From Antrihabitans stalactiti (GTDB lineage: Bacteria; Actinomycetota; Actinomycetes; Mycobacteriales; Mycobacteriaceae): 64,000 nt of DNA. Positions 55,824 through 64,000 of the stretch are shown here, in pieces. The notes under the pieces are model-generated. The model saw only the letters and a list, made by a program, of their open reading frames with translations. It ran no database searches and was not told the DNA's origin. The DNA is taken from NCBI RefSeq assembly GCF_012932915.1, contig NZ_VCQU01000001.1:868001-932000 (forward strand), written 5' to 3'. Both the position numbers and the translations under genes were made by a program. Position 1 is the stretch's first letter; every line of letters starts with the position of its first letter.

Positions 55824-57271
55824 CCGACCTCCTGCACTTCACGCGAAACCCTTACCGCGCTGCAAGTCTCGCCCTGCGGACCCGTGGCCGCGGCCTGACC
55901 TTCCCGCCCGGCCCGACCGGCTACCCCATCATCGGCGTACTCCCCCAATTTCAAGCAGACCCGTTCACGTTTCTGCGCCAGTCTGCCGCTACCTATGGTG
56001 ACGTCTTTCGTGTGCCGATGCCGCTGGTCGACATGGTCTGCGTGAATCACCCCGACCACGTCGCGCAGATCATGGGCGACACCTCGGGCGGCTACAGCAT
56101 GGTCGGGCCGCTCGAGGCGGCCGCACACGCGATGATCGGCGCCTCGATCCCGTACATGGAAGGCGATCCCTTCAAGCGGCGACGAAGGTTGATCACCCCG
56201 ATGTTCCGGCACAAGTCGCTCGAGGAACTCGCCACCGAGATCGTCGACGAATTCACGACTCGAATAGACGCCTGGTCCGCATGGGCGGGCACCGGCAAGA
56301 CCGTCGATCTCCAACACGAAATCGCGTGGCTCACCATGCCCGCGTTCATGCGCGCAATGTTCGGAATTCGGTTGAGCTACAAAGAAATAACTGTGCTCGA
56401 CGAAGATATTCGGACGGTCCTTCGCCTGTTCAGCGCTGGCGTCATGCTCAATCGCCCACCGGGACTCTTGCCGGTCCCGGGCGGGAAGAACGTGTTTGCG
56501 GCGCTCGCCCGGACCCGCCGGTGGATCAACCGCAAGATCGAGGATCGGCTCGCGAATCCGATCGACGGTTCGGACCTGTTGCAAATTCTGCTCGACGCCC
56601 GAAACGAGGATGGTTCACCGATCGGCCGACGGGACCTCATCGCCGAACTCTTCATCCTCATCGCGGGCGGATACGAAACAGTCGTCGCCTCGACATCGTG
56701 GACCTTGGCCATGCTGCGGGAAAATCGTGACGCGCAGGCCAAGCTGCTCGCGGAGGTCGACGAACTGGACGGGCAGCCAACGACTTTCGCGGACCTGGGT
56801 CGGCTGACCTGGGTCAAGGCCTGCTTCGACGAGGGCCAACGAATGCAGGGACATCCCTTTCATCCGCGGATCGCGACCCGCGACGACGACATCGGCGGCT
56901 ACTTCATCCCGAAATACACGGTGGTCGGTGTGTCGATGTACGCACTGCACCGCGACCCCAGGTGGTGGGCCGACCCGGACCGATTCGACCCAACCCGCTT
57001 TTCCGACAAGGCCGCGGTCGCGGCACGTCCGCCGCTCGCGTTTATCCCGTTCGGCGCCGGACCACACCGCTGCATCGGCTCCCAAATGGGTTACATGAAC
57101 GGACAATTCATTCTCACGCTGCTTCATCAGCGCTACCGCGTGAACATCGCCCCCGACTGGCGGCCTAAACATGCGTCGACGTTCTCATGCACGATCGAGG
57201 GCGGGCTCCCGGTTCGACTCGAGCTGCGCGAGCCTGCGCACGCCCCCCGGAGAGTCGCGGTGTCGTCATGA
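55820..57271 (+). CDS. Cytochrome P450
   Basis: 483 residues. The heme-thiolate loop FGAGPHRCIGSQ is near the C-terminus, EGQR is the ExxR motif, and the I-helix has AGGYETVV in place of the usual A-G-x-E-T-T. The length (about 480) and the PPGPTGYPIIG start resemble the CYP4/CYP102-like class more than short bacterial P450s. ATG at 55820 overlaps the stop of the membrane-protein gene, and its own stop overlaps the ferredoxin start. It probably hydroxylates a hydrophobic substrate using the adjacent ferredoxin. Confidence 0.95.
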   Translation: MTDLLHFTRNPYRAASLALRTRGRGLTFPPGPTGYPIIGVLPQFQADPFTFLRQSAATYGDVFRVPMPLVDMVCVNHPDHVAQIMGDTSGGYSMVGPLEAAAHAMIGASIPYMEGDPFKRRRRLITPMFRHKSLEELATEIVDEFTTRIDAWSAWAGTGKTVDLQHEIAWLTMPAFMRAMFGIRLSYKEITVLDEDIRTVLRLFSAGVMLNRPPGLLPVPGGKNVFAALARTRRWINRKIEDRLANPIDGSDLLQILLDARNEDGSPIGRRDLIAELFILIAGGYETVVASTSWTLAMLRENRDAQAKLLAEVDELDGQPTTFADLGRLTWVKACFDEGQRMQGHPFHPRIATRDDDIGGYFIPKYTVVGVSMYALHRDPRWWADPDRFDPTRFSDKAAVAARPPLAFIPFGAGPHRCIGSQMGYMNGQFILTLLHQRYRVNIAPDWRPKHASTFSCTIEGGLPVRLELREPAHAPRRVAVSS

Positions 57272-57480
57272 TGACCGTCAGCGTCGATGCGGAGCTGTGT
57301 TTGGGGTCCGAACAATGTGCGCGTGCCGTCCCCGCCGTGTTCACCTTCGACGATGTCGTGGGTTTGGTCGGTGCGGATCCCACAGCGCAGGTGCTCGTCG
57401 CTCCGACCGCGGAGGAGTCCGTTCGGCGCGCATCCTTCAACTGTCCGGCAGCTGCGATCTACATCGAGGACCACCGGTGA
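57268..57480 (+). CDS. [3Fe-4S] ferredoxin
   Basis: 70 residues. Cluster cysteines are arranged C-x5-C (in ELCLGSEQC) with a third in FNCPAAAI, as in the 3Fe-4S ferredoxins that serve actinobacterial P450s. ATG at 57268 overlaps the P450 stop codon (ATGA). It is the likely electron donor to the P450 at 55820 and possibly to the one at 58631. No ferredoxin reductase gene is seen nearby. Confidence 0.93.
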   Translation: MMTVSVDAELCLGSEQCARAVPAVFTFDDVVGLVGADPTAQVLVAPTAEESVRRASFNCPAAAIYIEDHR

Positions 57481-57944
57481 TCGCCGCGCACAGCGAGACC
57501 ATCGTTGACGTACCGGTCGCGCGAATCTGGGAGTTGCTCACCGACTTTCCGCTTTGGGAGCAGTGGCTGCCACTCCACGGCGGCTGGCCGGACGGACCGC
57601 CACCGACGCTTGACAAGGGCACACAGTTTCGGCAGCGGTTGGGCCACCTCGGCATCTACGACACCGTCAGCGTCACGGTCACAGAGAACACCGCCAACCA
57701 GCGGTTCGTGCTATTGGCGCACGGTAGCTACGGTGCGGATGCGCGGCTCACGTTCAGCGTCGATCCCGTTGCGCCCCAACGCACCCGGGTGCGAGTAGGC
57801 GTGGAAATTCTCGGCGGATTGGCTCGACCGCTGGCTTCGCTGGCGAAGCGAGGACTGCAGAAGAATCTGAACCGGACGACCCGCGATCTTGTAGTCGTCG
57901 TCAGGGGGTTTCGTAGCGGGACGACGCCTCGATCAACGGGATGA
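57477..57944 (+). CDS. SRPBCC-family (START/polyketide-cyclase-like) protein
   Basis: 155 residues. The VPVARIWELLTDFPLWEQWLP opening (as VPVARIWELL then DFPLWEQWLP) is the SRPBCC signature, and the helix-grip fold has a hydrophobic pocket. The GTG at 57477 overlaps the ferredoxin stop (GTGA), so this is the last gene of a tightly coupled run of four. It may bind the P450 substrate or product. It overlaps the convergent TetR gene by 44 bases. Confidence 0.85.
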   Translation: MIAAHSETIVDVPVARIWELLTDFPLWEQWLPLHGGWPDGPPPTLDKGTQFRQRLGHLGIYDTVSVTVTENTANQRFVLLAHGSYGADARLTFSVDPVAPQRTRVRVGVEILGGLARPLASLAKRGLQKNLNRTTRDLVVVVRGFRSGTTPRSTG

Positions 57945-58542
57945 AGAACGTGCGAGCGAACAATCGCGCTGACTCATCGGTATCGGTCGGCATGATGTCC
58001 GCAGGACTCATGAGTAGCGAAGCGGTAATGCGAATCATCAACTCGGCGGCCCGCATCGCGGCGTCCAGCGGCAGCGTCTCGTCGACAATTCCGACGGCGA
58101 TGGCCATGCGAACAGGCCCCACGCCATCCGGCGACCCATTGGCCAGTAGGGAGGTGAGCGTGTCCGGCTCGAACTCCTTGATGGCCGCGACGAGCGGATT
58201 GGTGCGAGTTGCCCGCATCCCCGCAACGAACGCTTCCACTGCGCGCTCGCCCGGCGAATCCACAGCGGACAACATTTCGACGAGCTCGCCGAAGAATTCC
58301 ACAACCTCGCGAACGACGACGGCGAGCACGATCTCGTCCTTGTCGCCACAGCGCCGGTAGATCGTGGGACGCGAAACTCCTGCACGACGGGCGATTTCGT
58401 TGATCGAGGTGCGGCGGAACCCATGGCTGACGAACTCCTCGCGCGCGACATCGAGAATGCGCGTCCGCTCAGGGTCGTCGTCAGCCGGCGAGGCGCTCAT
58501 CAGCTGCGCGAACTGCAAACCCAAATCTGGCACGTTGCTCAC
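57901..58542 (-). CDS. TetR-family transcriptional regulator
   Basis: 213 residues. The helix-turn-helix is in ILDVAREEFVSHGFRRTSI and IARRAGVSRPTIYRRCGDKD, followed by a helical ligand domain. GTG start at 58542 (MSNVPDLG). It is divergent from the P450-SnoaL-mce genes; a 16-base dyad over their -10 box is the likely operator. It overlaps the convergent SRPBCC gene. Confidence 0.92.
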   Translation of the reverse strand: MSNVPDLGLQFAQLMSASPADDDPERTRILDVAREEFVSHGFRRTSINEIARRAGVSRPTIYRRCGDKDEIVLAVVVREVVEFFGELVEMLSAVDSPGERAVEAFVAGMRATRTNPLVAAIKEFEPDTLTSLLANGSPDGVGPVRMAIAVGIVDETLPLDAAMRAAELMIRITASLLMSPADIMPTDTDESARLFARTFFIPLIEASSRYETP

Positions 58543-58569
58543 CCTATCCGTCCGCTCAGGTCGACCCCG

Positions 58570-58598
58570 TTGACGCTGGTGTTACAGTGCACTATAAA
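58570..58598 (+). promoter_or_regulatory. Promoter of P450-mce run with overlapping operator dyad
   Basis: TTGACG (58570-58575) and TATAAA (58593-58598), 17 bases apart, are the strongest sigma-70-type promoter seen here. TTACAGTGCACTATAA (58582-58597) is a 16-base dyad matching at 14 positions and covers the -10 box. It is well placed for repression by the divergent TetR protein. Confidence 0.65.
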
Positions 58599-58630
58599 TG
58601 ATTCATCGTCACACCACCAAAGGAAACGCT

Positions 58631-60034
58631 ATGGCTGAACCAACGACGCTGACAGCCTGTCCCGTGCGACCTCCCGGCGAACTCCCGCCGCCCGCCGCCA
58701 CGACTCACCGGCCACCAGGCCCTGGCCTGCTGCGCATGAGTGCAATCGCGGCGCGGTTCTCGACAGAGCCGTACGCCTTCCTGCCGGAGATCGCGAGGCG
58801 CTACGGAGATGTCGTCGACATCCCGGTTCCAGTGCCCGGAGTGACGGTCACGCTGGTCAGCCACCCCGACCACGTCGACCACATCATGACGCGCCACCAC
58901 CTGCGCTATCACAAACACGAAGGTACCGCGGAGCTCGTAACGGGCGAGCCGCCGGCATTGCCGTTGCTGGAAGGAGAGGAATGGAAGCGCACACGCCGTC
59001 CGCTGAACCCCTTCTTCAGCGAGCGAGCACTTGCCGCAAACAGCACGCCGATGGTCGAGGCGATCGCGGAGCGTGTTGCTGACTGGGAGGTACATGCTCG
59101 GTCCGGTGGCTGGGTCGACCTCGAACACGAGATCGGCCCGGTCGTGATGGACGGCCTGCTGCGCTCCATCGCGGATCTCGCGCTCAGCCCTGAGCAGCTG
59201 CACGAATATGTGGACGGTGCAAGGAGTTACGGCCAGTGGGTCGTTGGGCGGGCAGCGATGTACAAGTTCCCGGCATTCGTTCCGCGCCCGTTCGGCAGGC
59301 GCGGCGCCGCTGCGAAAACCATCATGTTCGGCGAGCTCGACCGGTGGGTGGCCGAGCGCAGGGCACAACCGCCCCGCGAACGGCCCGACATCTTTCAGAC
59401 CTTGCTCGAGATGGAGTTCCCCGGAACGCCCGACCAGCAATATGCGCGAATGCGCTCAGAACTCTCGGGTCTGGTATTTGCCGGATTCGAGACGACCGCC
59501 GAGGCGTTGGCCTGGACTATCGCGCTCCTCGCGCGCAATCCCCGCGCCTTGGGCGAAGCGTATGCGGAGGTGGACGCACTAGGTGGCGGGCGCGTCGAAT
59601 ACGAGCACCTCGAACGACTCCCCTACCTGCGCGCGTGCTTCGACGAAGCGCAACGTTTTCAGGCAGCGCCCGCTAATGTCCGGACCGCGACCGAAGAAGA
59701 CGAAATCGGTGGCTACTTCATCCCGGCAGGCTCCCATGTCGTGATCTCGCCGTACGGGCTACAACGTGACCCACGATTCTGGCGCGACGCCGAGCAGTTC
59801 GAGCCGCGCCGGTTCATCGAGGACAAGATCAACCGAAATGCCTTCATTCCGTTCAATATCGGTCCGCGCAAGTGCATGGGCAGCCGCATGGCCTACATCG
59901 AGGGCCTGCTGACGCTTGCGACGATTCTGCAGAAGTTCACCGTGCAGATCCGCGACGGATGGACCCCGCGCCACCGCATTCGCGTGTCCACGGGCCTCGC
60001 CGGTGGGTTACCCGCCAAGCTTGCGCTCCGTTAA
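58631..60034 (+). CDS. Cytochrome P450
   Basis: 467 residues. The heme loop is FNIGPRKCMGSR, EAQR is the ExxR motif, and the I-helix has AGFETTAE. It is a different subfamily from the P450 at 55820 (little overall match outside motifs). ATG at 58631 behind AAAGGAAA, about 26 bases from the likely transcription start. First gene of a run that continues into a SnoaL-like protein and the mce transport genes. Confidence 0.95.
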   Translation: MAEPTTLTACPVRPPGELPPPAATTHRPPGPGLLRMSAIAARFSTEPYAFLPEIARRYGDVVDIPVPVPGVTVTLVSHPDHVDHIMTRHHLRYHKHEGTAELVTGEPPALPLLEGEEWKRTRRPLNPFFSERALAANSTPMVEAIAERVADWEVHARSGGWVDLEHEIGPVVMDGLLRSIADLALSPEQLHEYVDGARSYGQWVVGRAAMYKFPAFVPRPFGRRGAAAKTIMFGELDRWVAERRAQPPRERPDIFQTLLEMEFPGTPDQQYARMRSELSGLVFAGFETTAEALAWTIALLARNPRALGEAYAEVDALGGGRVEYEHLERLPYLRACFDEAQRFQAAPANVRTATEEDEIGGYFIPAGSHVVISPYGLQRDPRFWRDAEQFEPRRFIEDKINRNAFIPFNIGPRKCMGSRMAYIEGLLTLATILQKFTVQIRDGWTPRHRIRVSTGLAGGLPAKLALR

Positions 60035-60062
60035 CTCCACCACCCCGCCAGAAAGGCAAACC

Positions 60063-60839
60063 ATGAAGAACCTGTCCCACCTCGGACCTTCACCCGAACA
60101 CGCGAAATACCAAGCGCTGCTTCCACAATTCTGGGACCGGGTGCGTCGTCAGGAAGAGACCGCACTCGCCGCCGGCGTCCCGGTGGATGGTCTGTACGCG
60201 TTCGCGAGGAAGTGGTTCGACGCCTGGTCGACGCAGAACATCGACCTCATCGCCGACTGCCTCACCGAAGACTGCGGCCACATCGACAGCTCGACATTCC
60301 AGCGCAACGTCGTCGGCGGAGCAGCAACCGTCGACAGTTGCCTCGCCAGCTTCGAAGTCTTTCCCGACTTCGCCTTCTATCCGCAGGACGGCAGCGTCAA
60401 ATCGCTTCCCTACGTCGACTACTTCGAAGACACTCTGCGCCTGGTGATTCCGTGGCGCGGCGTCGGCCGCTGGACCGGACCGCTGCGGGTTCCTGGTGTC
60501 GATTCAGCGACGATGGCACCGACGGGCCGATGCCTGAATTTCATCGGAGTCGATCGGTACGTCATGCGTCGCGTCGACGGCGAATTGAAGATCGCGCACA
60601 TCGACACGGACTGGGACATCGTGCTCGCCATGATTCAGCTCGCGCCGATCGCGCCGTCGAGCGTCAGCGAACGCGCAATCAAGATATCGGCGACACTCCA
60701 GCGAGCGGTCGTACCAATGCTCCGCATGCTGAGCCGCAATGCCACTCCCGACGGTGCGCGAATGATGTCGATCCCGCTCAACAACAAGCAGGCAGTCGTG
60801 ACGCTCGAGGAAAAGCGTCTTGCGCTGGCGAATCGCTGA
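60063..60839 (+). CDS. NTF2/SnoaL-like protein
   Basis: 258 residues. The segment FARKWFDAWSTQNIDLIADCLTEDC (as FARKWFDAWSTQNIDLIADC) and the later DTDWDIVLAMIQ fit the SnoaL-like alpha-beta barrel, with a C-terminal extension of about 90 residues lacking similarity that I recognise. Members are isomerases or hydrolases, or non-catalytic binding proteins. ATG at 60063 behind GAAAGGCA. It lies 28 bases after the P450 and 42 before yrbE. Confidence 0.72.
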   Translation: MKNLSHLGPSPEHAKYQALLPQFWDRVRRQEETALAAGVPVDGLYAFARKWFDAWSTQNIDLIADCLTEDCGHIDSSTFQRNVVGGAATVDSCLASFEVFPDFAFYPQDGSVKSLPYVDYFEDTLRLVIPWRGVGRWTGPLRVPGVDSATMAPTGRCLNFIGVDRYVMRRVDGELKIAHIDTDWDIVLAMIQLAPIAPSSVSERAIKISATLQRAVVPMLRMLSRNATPDGARMMSIPLNNKQAVVTLEEKRLALANR

Positions 60840-60881
60840 GCACGACGACGTGAAAATTCTCGACATCGGTGGTTGGTAGCA

Positions 60882-61733
60882 ATGGTTCAGACACTCCCTG
60901 CTCCTGCAGTCCGTGAACCGTCCGCCGGGCAGATCATCAGGACGAATTTCTCCGACACCGTCGTGTCGAGCCTGAGGACTTTCGGCCGGTCGGTGAGCAT
61001 GGCGCTCGAAGCGGTCGCCGGAGCGGTAAGCGACCTGGTCCGCGGGAAGTTCCAATGGCGCGAAATGTTCTTTCAGGCTTGGTATTTCATCGCGGTCACG
61101 GCATTTCCCGCCATTCTCATGGCGATTCCGTTCGGCGTCATCGTCTCGGTTCAGGTCGGCAACCTGATCCATCAACTAGGCGCGGACTCGCTGCTCGGGG
61201 CGACCGGCGGGCTCGGTGTCATCAAGCAAGGGGCGCCGATGGCCACCGGATTGCTGTTGGGCGGCGCTGGCGCCGCGGCGATCGCGGCCGATCTCGGTGC
61301 ACGGACCGTCCGCGAGGAGATCGACGCACTGCGAGTGATGGGCATCAACCCGGTCCATCGGCTGGTGATACCGCGGATGGTCGCGATGATCCTGGTCGCT
61401 CCCCTGCTGAACATCCTCATGATCACCGTCGGCGTCCTCGCAGGTTACGGTGTCGCGATCGGCGCCCAAGGTGTCACGTCCGGAAGCTACTGGTTGACGT
61501 TCGGATCGTTCACCGTGGCGGCCGATATCTTTGTCTCCCTTGGCAAATCTGTTCTCTTTGGTTTCCTGGTGGTAATCGTTGCCTGCCAACGCGGCCTCGA
61601 GGCCAAGGGCGGTCCCCGCGGAGTCGCGGACGGTGTGAATGCAGCGGTCGTGTTGTCCGTGGTGGCCATCGTGTTGGTGAACTTGCTGATTACCCAAGTC
61701 ACCTCCATGTTCATGCCGGTGAGGTTGGCATGA
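60882..61733 (+). CDS. yrbEA: YrbE/MlaE-type permease of an Mce lipid transporter (A subunit)
   Basis: 283 residues with several membrane helices. The conserved cytoplasmic loop EEIDALRVMGINPVHRLVIPR is present (cited as EEIDALRVMGINPV). It forms the membrane channel of an ABC-type lipid importer with YrbEB, Mce proteins and an MceG ATPase. ATG at 60882 is preferred over a TTG nine bases upstream. Its stop overlaps the yrbEB start. Confidence 0.95.
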   Translation: MVQTLPAPAVREPSAGQIIRTNFSDTVVSSLRTFGRSVSMALEAVAGAVSDLVRGKFQWREMFFQAWYFIAVTAFPAILMAIPFGVIVSVQVGNLIHQLGADSLLGATGGLGVIKQGAPMATGLLLGGAGAAAIAADLGARTVREEIDALRVMGINPVHRLVIPRMVAMILVAPLLNILMITVGVLAGYGVAIGAQGVTSGSYWLTFGSFTVAADIFVSLGKSVLFGFLVVIVACQRGLEAKGGPRGVADGVNAAVVLSVVAIVLVNLLITQVTSMFMPVRLA

Positions 61734-62599
61734 CAGCGACGAAGTACGAAGGCCCAACCGGTCTGCGTTGGCTGTATCGCGTCGGCCGAGCTCGCGGCAA
61801 AGCCGTCGCCCCCTTCGAGACAACGGGTTTCGTCCTGAGCTTCATCTGGGAGGTAGTTCGCTCGATTCCGTTGACGCTGACCCACTATCGGTCGCAGACG
61901 ATGCGTGCGATCACCGACATGACGTGGGGAAGGGGGTCGATCATAGTCGGCGGTGGCACCGTGCCGATGCTGATGGTGCTGGGTTTCGCGATGGGCGCGG
62001 GGATCGGTATCGAGGCCTTCGCGACCCTCGACATGCTCGGCATGGGACCGCTGACCGGGATCGTTTCCTCGTTCGCCAATACCCGGGAGCTCGCCCCGAT
62101 CGCCGCGGGAATCGGGTTCGCGGCCCAAGCAGGCTGCCGAATGACGGCGGAGATCGGTTCGATGCGAATCTCCGAAGAGATCGATGCCTTGGAAGCTCTC
62201 GGTCTACGGTCGATTCCGTTCGTTGTCACGACACGAGTGATCGCAGGCGCGATCGCGATCGTCCCTACCTTCCTTATTGCATTGATACTCGGCTACGCGT
62301 CGTGCGGCGGAGTCATCGTGCTGTTGCACGGCCAGTCCAGCGGAACCTACGACCACTACTTCGACCAGTTCGTAAGCGGCTGGGACATCAGCGCCGCGGT
62401 GATCAAGGTGCTGGTGTTCGGCACCGCAGTGATTCTGATCCATTGCTACCAAGGGTTTTTCGCGACCGGCGGCCCTGAAGGCGTCGGAATTGCCTCCGGG
62501 CGAGCGGTCCGCGCAAGCTTCGTCGCGATCATCGGCCTCGACATGGTGCTGAGCATCCTGCTCTGGGGCTTCAACTCCCCCATCGAATTCACGGGATAG
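61730..62599 (+). CDS. yrbEB: YrbE/MlaE-type permease of an Mce lipid transporter (B subunit)
   Basis: 289 residues with multiple membrane helices and the loop SEEIDALEALGLRSIPFVV. It pairs with YrbEA; such pairs precede six mce genes in mycobacterial and rhodococcal operons. The ATG at 61730 overlaps the yrbEA stop (ATGA). Confidence 0.95.
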   Translation: MTATKYEGPTGLRWLYRVGRARGKAVAPFETTGFVLSFIWEVVRSIPLTLTHYRSQTMRAITDMTWGRGSIIVGGGTVPMLMVLGFAMGAGIGIEAFATLDMLGMGPLTGIVSSFANTRELAPIAAGIGFAAQAGCRMTAEIGSMRISEEIDALEALGLRSIPFVVTTRVIAGAIAIVPTFLIALILGYASCGGVIVLLHGQSSGTYDHYFDQFVSGWDISAAVIKVLVFGTAVILIHCYQGFFATGGPEGVGIASGRAVRASFVAIIGLDMVLSILLWGFNSPIEFTG

Positions 62600-62603
62600 C
62601 GCC

Positions 62604-63644
62604 ATGCCGAACTATGGGATGCCCGGTGTTGCAATCACAAATCGCGGATCGCAGATGGTCGGGTTCGTCGCATTCGGCGTCGCTGTCCTCGTGACCGCAG
62701 TCTGGCTCGGCTACAACCACTTTCGTGAAGACGACCACATGCACGTCGCTGTGCTTACCGAGACGATCGGTGCAGGAATCGGTGCGGGAACGACAGTTGC
62801 TCTCAACGGAGTGAAGGTCGGCTCCGTGACGAGTGTCGACAGCGAACAACACGGGACGCAGCGAATCACCCTCGCACTGGACCGATCTCGGCTCTTCGGA
62901 CTGACCGATCGCCTGACCGTCGACTACGCACCCGCCAACCTCTTCGGAATCAGTGAAGTCGAATTGAAGCCCGCCCCAGGCGGATCGACACTGGTCGACG
63001 GCACGGAAATCGACCTGACTGGCACACGCGGAAATCGGGTGACCGATGCGACGATGGGCGCCCTGATGCGGTCGTTGACGCAGACCACCGACAAGGTGCT
63101 CACTCCACAGTTCACCGACCTGATCACCGAGGCCGGGACCAACCTCGAAGCGTTCACACCGATGCTGGAAGCAATCGTCTCGCTGACAAGAACGATCGCC
63201 GACACACAGCGTTTCCCGTCGTCGTTTTTGATCGAGCAATACGCGTCCGCGGTCGCGGGATTCGCACCTATGGGCGGTGGCGTCCTCGATTTCATCGAAT
63301 ATCTCGACCGACTAGAAATCTTGCGCACACAACCAGAACTCTTCGACTCGATAGTCAACATGCTTGTGCACCAACTACTTCCCGAAGTCACCACCCTTGG
63401 TTACACCTTGCAACAGCATTTCGCTGGTTACGCGGACGTGCTTACACCGCTCCTCGCCGCGTCTGCACAGTCGGTGCCGACCCCCGCCGTGTCGAGCGCA
63501 CAGTTACGTGAACTTCTCAGCCGTCTCGACCGGTCGTTCACCGACACCCCCGACGGGCCGATGCTCGACCTGGAACTCACCTTGCGCGGCGTACCCGCGG
63601 TCGCAGTCCCGCTTCTCGGGCTCACCCCAGGCGGTGTGCGATGA
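62604..63644 (+). CDS. mceA: Mce protein, first of the operon (MlaD domain)
   Basis: 346 residues. An N-terminal membrane helix (about 18-38) precedes the MlaD domain (about 45-125, with GAGTTVALNGVKVGSV), and the Mce-specific helical region follows. It extends across the periplasm to bind lipid substrates. ATG at 62604, 4 bases after yrbEB. Confidence 0.92.
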   Translation: MPNYGMPGVAITNRGSQMVGFVAFGVAVLVTAVWLGYNHFREDDHMHVAVLTETIGAGIGAGTTVALNGVKVGSVTSVDSEQHGTQRITLALDRSRLFGLTDRLTVDYAPANLFGISEVELKPAPGGSTLVDGTEIDLTGTRGNRVTDATMGALMRSLTQTTDKVLTPQFTDLITEAGTNLEAFTPMLEAIVSLTRTIADTQRFPSSFLIEQYASAVAGFAPMGGGVLDFIEYLDRLEILRTQPELFDSIVNMLVHQLLPEVTTLGYTLQQHFAGYADVLTPLLAASAQSVPTPAVSSAQLRELLSRLDRSFTDTPDGPMLDLELTLRGVPAVAVPLLGLTPGGVR

Positions 63645-64000
63645 AACCGATCATCGGCGTGCTCTTGCGCCTCGCCGTGTTCACCGCCGCCATGCTCGTG
63701 CTGCTGACAGTCACCGTCGCAGCGGTTCGACGCCCGGTAACCGGCGACACCAGCACCTTCACCGCGATCTTCACCGATGCGAACGGTCTGAAAACCAACG
63801 ACGACGTTCGAATGTTCGGAGTTCAGGTCGGCAAGGTCGAGTCCGTCAGCCTTCGTGACAATCAAGCCCAGGTCAGGCTCACGGTGCAGCGGGCGCACCC
63901 CATCTACGCCGCAACGACTTTTGCGATTCGCTATCAGACGTTGGCAGGTCAGCGCTACGTCGACATCCGGCAGCCGGAGAAGCCCGCGGGCGAATTGCGG
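63641..64000 (+). CDS. mceB: Mce protein, second of the operon, partial
   Basis: First 120 residues only; the gene leaves the right edge. A signal-anchor helix (about 5-28) is followed by an MlaD domain with FTDANGLKTNDDVRMFGVQVG. The ATG at 63641 overlaps the mceA stop. Further mce genes are expected beyond the window. Confidence 0.92.
   Translation, partial: MKPIIGVLLRLAVFTAAMLVLLTVTVAAVRRPVTGDTSTFTAIFTDANGLKTNDDVRMFGVQVGKVESVSLRDNQAQVRLTVQRAHPIYAATTFAIRYQTLAGQRYVDIRQPEKPAGELR

Noticed and set aside
54935-57271. A long open frame reading through the membrane-protein gene into the P450
   Set aside because: The P450 has its own ATG at 55820 coupled to the upstream stop; the N-terminal extension is only the out-of-frame reading of the membrane-protein gene.
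57171-57944. Longer SRPBCC reading starting inside the P450 gene
   Set aside because: The first 100 residues have no SRPBCC similarity and overlap the ferredoxin; the GTG at 57477 fits the fold and the coupling pattern.

Overview
The window reads as a chromosome segment of a mycolic-acid actinobacterium, most likely Rhodococcus or a close relative. The sequence is GC-rich and the codon third positions are GC-biased. A core block keeps the gene order known from Mycobacterium tuberculosis: rpsB-tsf, pyrH-frr-cdsA, rlmN, then dxr-rip1-ispG-GNAT-lipoprotein PBP. It also carries a 13E12/DUF222 HNH protein, a choD homologue, an mce locus and an F420-type luciferase-like oxidoreductase. No tRNA, rRNA, CRISPR array or insertion sequence was recognised, and no stretch over 300 bases lacks a gene.

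1-20.2 kb: a non-ribosomal peptide island on the minus strand. Two paralogous NRPS genes are present: a complete three-module one ending in a thioesterase (5512-18603), and one running off the left edge (1-4719). Between and upstream of them lie four small genes (129-143 aa). Their products are clearly related to the N-terminal part of an adenylation domain but stop before its ATP-binding loop. Three of the four small genes share one promoter/leader cassette, and each NRPS is directly preceded by one small gene. This repeated architecture, promoter cassette - mini-A - NRPS, is the most unusual thing in the window.

20.2-28.3 kb: a nitrobindin-like gene and a beta-lactamase-fold hydrolase, then the conserved minus-strand run PBP, GNAT, ispG, rip1, dxr (isoprenoid precursor supply, regulated membrane proteolysis, wall synthesis).

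28.4-41.7 kb: a variable accessory stretch. It holds a small secreted protein, a DUF2631 membrane protein, a bacterial nitric-oxide synthase, a luciferase-like oxidoreductase, a seven-repeat RCC1-type protein, a DUF222/HNH protein, a secreted alpha/beta-hydrolase with a truncated tandem paralogue, an acyl-CoA ligase between two PucR regulators, and a hormone-sensitive-lipase-type esterase.

41.7-48.9 kb: core genes rlmN, methyltransferase, cdsA, frr, pyrH, two small unknowns, tsf, rpsB.

49-64 kb: a lipid/steroid-type region. It contains choD with a divergent MerR regulator, a second GMC oxidoreductase preceded by a sequence matching the KstR consensus, a metallo-beta-lactamase-fold protein, and two TetR regulators. 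There are also two cytochromes P450, one in a coupled operon with a membrane protein, a ferredoxin and an SRPBCC protein. The other P450 heads a run that continues through a SnoaL-like protein into yrbE-yrbE-mceA-mceB, which leaves the window at the right edge. The plausible joint role is import and oxidation of a hydrophobic, perhaps steroid-like, substrate.
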